A stretch of 37,575 nt of DNA, taken from the NCBI GenBank assembly GCA_022842465.1, contig JALHPN010000075.1, forward strand, positions 1 through 37,575, read 5' to 3'. The notes beneath the pieces are model-generated. The model was not told where the DNA came from. It did no database searches and saw only the letters and a list, made by a program, of their open reading frames with translations. This DNA comes from Polyangiaceae bacterium. GTDB lineage: Bacteria > Myxococcota_A > Polyangia > Polyangiales > Polyangiaceae. The translations under genes were made by a program, and so were the position numbers. Below, one piece after another: positions 33,189 through 37,575 of the stretch (position 1 is the stretch's first letter; each line of letters starts with the position of its first letter).

Positions 33189-34064
33189 TCAGTTGCGAGC
33201 GCCCTTCTCGCAGAACCCGGAGCAGACGGCGAGCATGCCGGACGAGTTGCAGACGCCGTCCTCGGTCGTGCAGTACTCGTCGGCCGCGCAGGAGCCGGAC
33301 GAGAAGCACTTGGTCTTCGTCGGCTGGGGCGCCGGCTTGTCCTCGCAGCTCTTGAACGCGATGTCCTTCGTACAGATCCGGCCGTCGGGCGAGCAGCTGC
33401 TCGGCCCCCACTTCGGCTGGCAGATCGGAGAGGCCTGGCACTGGGCGAGGTCCAACCCCTTGCACGGCGACACCGGCACCGGCGGCCACGCGGCGCAGGA
33501 CCAGGAGCAGGTCTTCTCCGCACCGCAGAAGAACTGCCCCATGCAGGCGGGGACGATGAGGGCCTGCGCGTAGCAGTCGTTCGCCTCCGCGCAGTACGAG
33601 ACCTCCCTCGACAAGGACTGACTCGTCCCGCTCTTCATGAGCGTGAGCTTGTCTCCCTGCCTCACGTACTTGTACTTGCCGAGGATGTGCTGGACGTGTG
33701 CCGGCGCGTTCGCCGAGCGGAGCGTGATCGTCTTCGTGCCCGCCGTGAACGTCCCTTCGATCCGCGCGGCCGAGGGGCACGGCGTTGTGATGCAGCGGAC
33801 GCCGGTGTCGACGTCGGCGAAGAACTTCGCGGCCTGTCCGACCTTGTCGTTCGTGAGGACGAGCCCCTTGAACGTGCCGCTGTCGTCGACGTACGCGCCG
33901 ACGAGCGCCTTGCCGGCCGCGGTGAGCTCCGCCTCGTCGGTGTTCTCGTCGCTCGCGTCGACGTCCTCCGCCGACGTGTCGGCCGCGCAGCCGACGACGA
34001 CCGAGGACGAGAGGGCGGCGAACGCCGCGAGGAACGAGAACCGAAGCATCACGTTGCGAACCAT
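33189..34064 (-). CDS. Cys-rich exported lipoprotein-type protein
   Basis: A 291-residue protein with a signal peptide (about 1-26) and lipobox VVVGC at Cys26, then an acidic linker (about 29-46). Residues about 47-145 form a beta-rich domain (VGAYVDDSGTFKGLVLTND, IEGTFTAGTKTITLRS) with one Cys pair (CITTPC). Residues about 155-291 are very Cys-rich, with roughly 18 Cys in a spaced array (CMGQFFCGAEKTCSWSC, CSPDGRICTKD, CAADEYCTTEDGVC). This looks like a disulfide-bonded surface protein, common in myxobacteria; no function is known. The ATG at 34064 has Shine-Dalgarno GGAGG 6 nt upstream. The next gene downstream is the PQQ-like protein, 39 nt away. Confidence 0.88.
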   Translation of the reverse strand: MVRNVMLRFSFLAAFAALSSSVVVGCAADTSAEDVDASDENTDEAELTAAGKALVGAYVDDSGTFKGLVLTNDKVGQAAKFFADVDTGVRCITTPCPSAARIEGTFTAGTKTITLRSANAPAHVQHILGKYKYVRQGDKLTLMKSGTSQSLSREVSYCAEANDCYAQALIVPACMGQFFCGAEKTCSWSCAAWPPVPVSPCKGLDLAQCQASPICQPKWGPSSCSPDGRICTKDIAFKSCEDKPAPQPTKTKCFSSGSCAADEYCTTEDGVCNSSGMLAVCSGFCEKGARN

Positions 34065-34184
34065 GGGGAGCCTCCAAGGGGGCCGACGGTCAGGCGTCGG
34101 TCACATCCAGGTACGCGGATGTCTGACATATCTTCCCTGGTACGCAACCAGGCCGAGAATTCGTCGTCATTTCGCGGGGGGCTC
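34065..34184. promoter_or_regulatory. Intergenic region with palindrome and direct repeats
   Basis: This 120-nt gap before the Cys-rich protein gene holds the perfect palindrome ATGTCTGACAT (34119-34129), flanked by two direct GGTACGC copies (34110-34116 and 34139-34145) 29 nt apart. A CCTGG/CCAGG hairpin overlaps the second copy (34136-34152). A clear -35/-10 pair was not found. The symmetry suggests protein binding. Confidence 0.35.
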
Positions 34185-34727
34185 TCACGGGCCCGTGCAC
34201 CAGATCGTGGCCCCGCAGACCGTGCGCTCGTAGCAGGACGCGCCGTCGCCCTGGAAGCACGCGGACAGGTCGGAGACCTGCTTCTCGCCCGCTTCGCACG
34301 CGGCGACGTCGGGATCGCATGCAGGCGCCGTGCAGAGGATCGTCGTCCCGCAGACGGTCACGGGGACGCACGACGCCTCGGTCGGACACGTCTTCACCTC
34401 GACGAAGCCCCCCTGACAGACGGGAATGGCCCTACAGGCCAGCTCGGGTCCCACGCACCAGACCGTCAGGCCGCAGAGCGAACGCGAGTAGCAGCGGGCG
34501 TCGTCCTGGGGACAGCCCGACGCGCTCGAGACCTCCTCGTCCCCCTCCTCGCATCGCGGGACGGCTCCACACCCCTGCGCCGGCTGCGAGTGCTGCGTGG
34601 ACGGCGTCGGGCGCGTGCCCGACGCTGCCTCGTTCGGCGCCTCCTCGACGGACGCGACGTGACCACCACACGCGGCGAGGACGGAGAAGGACGTGGCTGC
34701 GAGGAAGCGAACGATGCGGGAGCTCAT
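34185..34727 (-). CDS. Cys-rich lipoprotein with three tandem repeats
   Basis: A 180-residue lipoprotein. Signal peptide MSSRIVRFLAATSFSVLAACGG with a lipobox ending at Cys20 is followed by a low-complexity linker. The rest is three similar units of about 40 residues, each with a leading Cys and Gly, then CxxxxCxxxxxCG and a closing Cys: for example CYSRSLCGLTVWC, CVPVTVCGTTILC and CYERTVCGATIWC. Six Cys per unit suggests three disulfides each. It probably sits on the outer membrane surface; a binding role is a guess. The start is ambiguous: ATG 34727 gives the best signal peptide, ATG 34757 adds ten residues. The upstream large frame is shadow. Confidence 0.82.
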   Translation of the reverse strand: MSSRIVRFLAATSFSVLAACGGHVASVEEAPNEAASGTRPTPSTQHSQPAQGCGAVPRCEEGDEEVSSASGCPQDDARCYSRSLCGLTVWCVGPELACRAIPVCQGGFVEVKTCPTEASCVPVTVCGTTILCTAPACDPDVAACEAGEKQVSDLSACFQGDGASCYERTVCGATIWCTGP

Positions 34728-34840
34728 GGCGACGGCCCCGAGCAGGGACCGGGCCATGCGCTGGAGTCCGAGAATCCTCGCGGATCGGCGCCGGCGGCAG
34801 GCGGCGAGGATGCCAGAGTGTGCCGACCCGTGCCTCCGGA

Positions 34841-35269
34841 TCAGGTGGCGAGCGTCGCGCGCAGGGAGATCTCCGGGACGGCGGCGAGCGCCTTCGACAG
34901 CGGGCATGCCTTCTTCGTCTCGGCCGCGACCTTCTGGAACGTCGCGTCGTCGCCGCCCGATGCCCGAGTCTCGTTGACGAGGTCGATCTTCTGGATCGTG
35001 AAGCCTTCGCCGTCCTTCTCGAGGTGCACCTCGGCGCGCGTCTGGATGCTTTCGGGCTTCATGCCCGCCTTCTCGAGGCCGAGCGAGAGCGCCATCGAGA
35101 AGCACCCCGCGAGCGCCGCGCCCACGACCTCTTCCGGGTTCGAGCCCTGCGCGCCCTCGAAGCGCGTCGAGAGCGAGAAGGGGATCTCCGGAGCATGCTC
35201 CGGCTTCATCGAGCCGTTGCCCCTCTTCAGGTCCCCGTTCCAGCGCGCGGATGCCTTGCTCGGTTTCAT
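34841..35269 (-). CDS. OsmC-family peroxiredoxin
   Basis: A 142-residue protein of the OsmC/Ohr family, which reduces organic hydroperoxides through two cysteines. The first is in LAGCFSMALSLGL, the second in KKACPLSKAL, and the fold shows KASARWNGDLKRGNG at the start and SNPEEVVGAALAGC in the middle. Both catalytic Cys are present, so activity is likely. The start at 35269 (MKPSKASARW) fits the family length; the longer frame from 35323 adds 18 unrelated residues. GATAGT ends 7 nt before the ATG. It is divergent from the nuclease gene and the gap holds an inverted repeat. Ohr and OsmC differ in details I cannot settle here. Confidence 0.93.
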   Translation of the reverse strand: MKPSKASARWNGDLKRGNGSMKPEHAPEIPFSLSTRFEGAQGSNPEEVVGAALAGCFSMALSLGLEKAGMKPESIQTRAEVHLEKDGEGFTIQKIDLVNETRASGGDDATFQKVAAETKKACPLSKALAAVPEISLRATLAT

Positions 35270-35276
35270 GGCGCGG

Positions 35277-35355
35277 ACTATCGCCGAGGGCTGCGCCGCC
35301 TGCCATCCGGCGCGGTGCCGCACCCGGATGCCGCGGGTCGGCCACGCGCTATGCT
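35277..35355. promoter_or_regulatory. Divergent promoter region with operator candidate, OsmC/nuclease
   Basis: Minus strand: GATAGT (35282..35277) ends 7 nt before the OsmC ATG. Plus strand: TATGCT (35350-35355) ends 7 nt before the nuclease ATG. Between them CATCCGG (35304-35310) and CCGGATG (35324-35330) form a 7-bp inverted repeat with a 13-nt spacer. Each arm falls close to where a -35 would lie for the nearer promoter, so a regulator bound here could control both genes. Confidence 0.45.
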
Positions 35356-35362
35356 CGGCGTG

Positions 35363-36109
35363 ATGAATCGCCTACGCGTCTGCGTCACCGGCGTGGCGAC
35401 CGTCCTCGTCCTCCTCGCGGGCGCGCCTTCCTGCACGGATCAGGACGTCGACCGACCGCCCCCGGCCGGCGCGATCGTGGTCGCCGACGGCGGTGCACAG
35501 GCGCCACCCGCCGACGCGAGCCCCCTGCCCGTCTCGGACGGCGGCTGCCCGCCGCCACGCGCGCTGCTGCCCTCGGAGGTGGGCCCCGGCTACCTCCCGC
35601 CCGCGACCGTGACGCTCGTGAGGCCCGTCGACGGCGACACCGCCGAGTTCGCCTTCCCGCAGGTGGGCGACAGGATCTGCCGCTTCCTCTTCGTCGACAC
35701 CGAGGAGTCCTTCGGAGACCAGACGACGCCCTTCGGCGTCGAGACGAAGCGGCGGGTCGAGACGCTGTTCCGCGCGGCGACGTCCCTCGTCGTGGTCGTG
35801 CGGGAGGCCGCGCCGGGCCAGCCCGAGCTCGACGCGTTCGACCGCCAGCTCTCCCTCGTCTTCGTCGACGGCGAGCTCCTGCAGACGCGGCTCGTCCGGG
35901 AGGGCCTCTCGCCGTACTTCACGTCGTTCGGCTGCGCCGAGGAGCCGATCCACACGACGCTGCTCCACGCCGAGGCCGAAGCGAACGCCGCGGATCGCGG
36001 GATCTGGGCGGCCGGCCACCCCAAGGACTACGAAGCCATCACGCGCCAGTGGATCGGCAGGCCGCCGACGTGCCGCCCGAACCCCTTCGTCGCCCCGTAC
36101 TGTCCGTAG
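35363..36109 (+). CDS. SNase-like nuclease lipoprotein
   Basis: A 248-residue protein with signal peptide and lipobox-like LLAGAPSC, a Pro/Asp-rich linker, then a staphylococcal-nuclease-like domain (about 80-225). Family residues appear: VDGDTAEFAF (active-site Asp), RFLFVDTEES (Arg and Glu in the expected places) and FDRQLSLVFVDGELLQTRLVREG (second Arg). RGIWAAGH and a Cys-paired tail (TCRPNPFVAPYCP) close it. It probably cuts nucleic acids outside the cytoplasm; activity is not certain. The start at 35363 is chosen because TATGCT ends 7 nt upstream; ATG 35351 is in frame. It converges on the next gene with an 11-nt gap. Confidence 0.88.
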   Translation: MNRLRVCVTGVATVLVLLAGAPSCTDQDVDRPPPAGAIVVADGGAQAPPADASPLPVSDGGCPPPRALLPSEVGPGYLPPATVTLVRPVDGDTAEFAFPQVGDRICRFLFVDTEESFGDQTTPFGVETKRRVETLFRAATSLVVVVREAAPGQPELDAFDRQLSLVFVDGELLQTRLVREGLSPYFTSFGCAEEPIHTTLLHAEAEANAADRGIWAAGHPKDYEAITRQWIGRPPTCRPNPFVAPYCP

Positions 36110-36120
36110 GAGGACGCGAG

Positions 36121-37575
36121 TCAGAGGAGGAGCGTCACGACGTCCTCGATCGCCGCCTTCGGGAGCTTCATCGTCGTGGTCGACGCTCCCGCGGCCGCGC
36201 CGGTGCCGCGGCCTTCGGCGCGGAGGACGAGCGGGATCGGCGTCAGGCCTTTCGACGGCGAGGCCGAGAGCTTGGGGAGCAGCGAGAGGTCGTGGTCTGC
36301 GAGCGCCGCCGTCACGAAGCCGCGCACCGTGAAGACCATCGCGCTCGACGCCGTCACGTCGCGGAGGCCGGCGAAGGCCGGCACCGAGGCGAGCGTGTCC
36401 TTGCCGGACGCGCCGCCGAGGACGCTCGCGACGCGGTCTCCCGCGAGCCTGCCGTCCATCCCGAGCGCGATCCACGTGGCTCCGCTGTCGGGGACGGCGA
36501 AGACGTGGAGCACGGGCCTCGGCAGCGGCAGAGTCCCCTTCTTCGCCTTCGGGTCGGGCGAGGCGACCGCCCTCAGCTCGAGGTGCACCGTGTCCGCAGG
36601 GAGCTTCACGCCGGCGGGAAGCGGCGAGAGCTTCACCTCGAGCTCCTTCCGGTAACGCGCGAAGGAGGGGCGCCCCCAGAGCTTCACCACGTCCTTGAGG
36701 AGGGGTCCGATTCTCGTGACCGGCTCTTCGAGCCGGAGGAGGTGCCATCCGATGGCCTGCGCCGTGAGCTCGTTCTTCGCTACCGCGAAGGCGCGGCCCT
36801 CGGTGGCCTTGTCGCGCTCCGTCGCGTAGGACGCGGCGGCCTTCGTGATCCCTGCCTCGCTGGTACCCTTCGCCCAGATCGCCTGCCCGGTGAGGAGCGG
36901 GAGGAGACGATTGCCGAAGAGATCCTGGACCGCGCGGCGGTCCGCCTCCGCGATCGACGTCGTGAGTTGCTCGAAGACCCAGGCAGAAACGAGCTGCCGC
37001 GGACGCTCGAGGAGCTTGGGATCCGAACCGTGTCCGTAGAGGACGATCTCCGTCTCCGCCGGCAGTCGCCAGAACGCGGGCGGAGGCGCGCCTGCCCGCT
37101 CCGGGTGCTCGAGCGCGAGCTGCGCGGTCGTGCTCGACGCCTTCCCGTGCTCGACGCGCGTGACGAGCGACGCGCCCTCGCCCTCGATCGTCGCGTCCAT
37201 CGTCACGCGATCGACGTCCGTCGCGAGGTCGGTCACCTCCGCGACGCCCGCGTCGACGAGGTCGCGCTCGGCCGGCGACGTGCCCCCGGTGAACGATCGC
37301 ACCATGCTCGGGAGCGCCGGCTTGAAGGCGAGCACCTGATCGCGCACCGCGATCGGCCGGAGCTCCGCGTGCACGTCGGCGGGGTACGTCCTCCGCGGCG
37401 CCGTCCGCGCGAGCCACGGGGCGAGGGCCTCGGCGGCGGCCAGCTCCCCGCACACGAGCCGCGCGAGCTTCTCCCTCGCGACCTCGAGGTCCGCGATCGG
37501 CAGGGACACCGCCGAGAGCACGGACGGCCTCCCGATGAGCGCGCCGACCATCGCCGCGGCGTCCATCGGCTGCGA
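36121..37575 (-). CDS. Unrecognised protein, cut by the right edge
   Basis: At least 484 residues are present and the frame stays open past an ATG at 37566 to the window edge (SQP precedes MDAAAM), so the true N-terminus probably lies outside. No family is recognised. The visible sequence alternates beta-rich stretches (TEIVLYGHGSD, LHVFAVPDSGATWIALGMDG, MVFTVRGFVTAALADHDLSLLPK) with acidic helical parts; there is no obvious catalytic motif, membrane helix or Cys pattern. The layout of a pattern around residues 330-440 with GMDGRLAGDRVASVLGG resembles bacterial exported proteins with DUF3352-like repeats, but this is only an impression. Confidence 0.8.
   Translation of the reverse strand, partial: SQPMDAAAMVGALIGRPSVLSAVSLPIADLEVAREKLARLVCGELAAAEALAPWLARTAPRRTYPADVHAELRPIAVRDQVLAFKPALPSMVRSFTGGTSPAERDLVDAGVAEVTDLATDVDRVTMDATIEGEGASLVTRVEHGKASSTTAQLALEHPERAGAPPPAFWRLPAETEIVLYGHGSDPKLLERPRQLVSAWVFEQLTTSIAEADRRAVQDLFGNRLLPLLTGQAIWAKGTSEAGITKAAASYATERDKATEGRAFAVAKNELTAQAIGWHLLRLEEPVTRIGPLLKDVVKLWGRPSFARYRKELEVKLSPLPAGVKLPADTVHLELRAVASPDPKAKKGTLPLPRPVLHVFAVPDSGATWIALGMDGRLAGDRVASVLGGASGKDTLASVPAFAGLRDVTASSAMVFTVRGFVTAALADHDLSLLPKLSASPSKGLTPIPLVLRAEGRGTGAAAGASTTTMKLPKAAIEDVVTLLL

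Noticed and set aside
30678..35363. A 1561-codon open frame on the plus strand
   Set aside because: It lies opposite five or more well-supported minus-strand genes and its translation is Arg/Glu/Asp-rich with no recognisable domain. This is the usual high-GC antisense shadow.
36121..37575. A defence-island or novel multi-gene system in this window
   Set aside because: No nuclease-helicase, reverse transcriptase, toxin-antitoxin or phage-linked cluster is present. The gene set is mostly housekeeping plus envelope proteins.

Overview
The window is about 37.6 kb of very GC-rich bacterial DNA. It most resembles a myxobacterium (phylum Myxococcota, probably a Polyangiales-type genome). The evidence is a C-terminal MYXO-CTERM sorting tail, a PilZ domain of the Myxococcus-type family (TIGR02266-like), a Ser/Thr kinase fold fused to an extracytoplasmic beta-propeller, several Cys-rich lipoproteins and a set of loosely scattered housekeeping genes. 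I see no rRNA, tRNA, CRISPR array, transposase, prophage or plasmid functions. Codon use looks uniform, so this reads as ordinary chromosome rather than a mobile island. Long overlapping ORFs in other frames are high-GC shadows.

Layout, left to right. 1-4 kb (minus strand): a possible gene start cut by the left edge, a small Cys-rich lipoprotein, and a large kinase-like receptor that has lost its catalytic Asp. 4-8.3 kb: an acyl-CoA synthetase (-), a PilZ protein (+), quinolinate synthase nadA (+) and a degenerate sigma54-activator-like AAA+ protein (-). 8.5-15.8 kb: a minus-strand run read KOW-domain protein, two ABC exporter half-transporters overlapping by ATGA, alanine racemase, MlaE-type permease. 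15.9-18.8 kb (+): an RpoH-class sigma factor, rsmI and a SAM methyltransferase. 18.8-22.4 kb: a glutaredoxin-like lipoprotein (-), a MYXO-CTERM protein (+) and L-serine dehydratase (+). 22.4-28.4 kb: an ABC-F ATPase (-), an XRE regulator (-) divergent from a PP2C phosphatase (+), a lone FliI/SctN-type ATPase (-) and dnaJ (-). 28.5-35.3 kb (-): a Rossmann/coiled-coil protein, a membrane protein of unknown role, a PQQ-like propeller protein, two Cys-rich lipoprotein-type exported proteins and an OsmC protein. 35.4-37.6 kb: a nuclease-like lipoprotein (+) and an unrecognised protein cut by the right edge (-).

The strongest non-gene signal concerns gene starts. Around a dozen genes have a -10-like TAxxxT hexamer ending only 6-9 nt before the start codon and no Shine-Dalgarno sequence, as expected for leaderless transcripts (for example PilZ, nadA, rsmI's neighbour methyltransferase, sdaA, ABC-F, XRE, FliI-like, SNase). 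A second class (small lipoprotein, rsmI, MYXO-CTERM protein, PP2C, Cys-rich exported protein) has clear Shine-Dalgarno sequences. Several divergent intergenic regions also hold clean inverted repeats that bracket or sit between the predicted promoters. Many convergent gene pairs end within 1-15 nt of each other.

Functionally the window mixes NAD synthesis (nadA), cell-wall precursor supply (alr), serine catabolism (sdaA), ribosome and translation upkeep (rsmI, ABC-F), protein folding and heat shock (dnaJ, RpoH-class sigma), Ser/Thr phospho-signalling (pseudokinase, PP2C), redox defence (OsmC, glutaredoxin-like lipoprotein) and cell-envelope proteins. I found no single pathway or obvious defence system binding it together.
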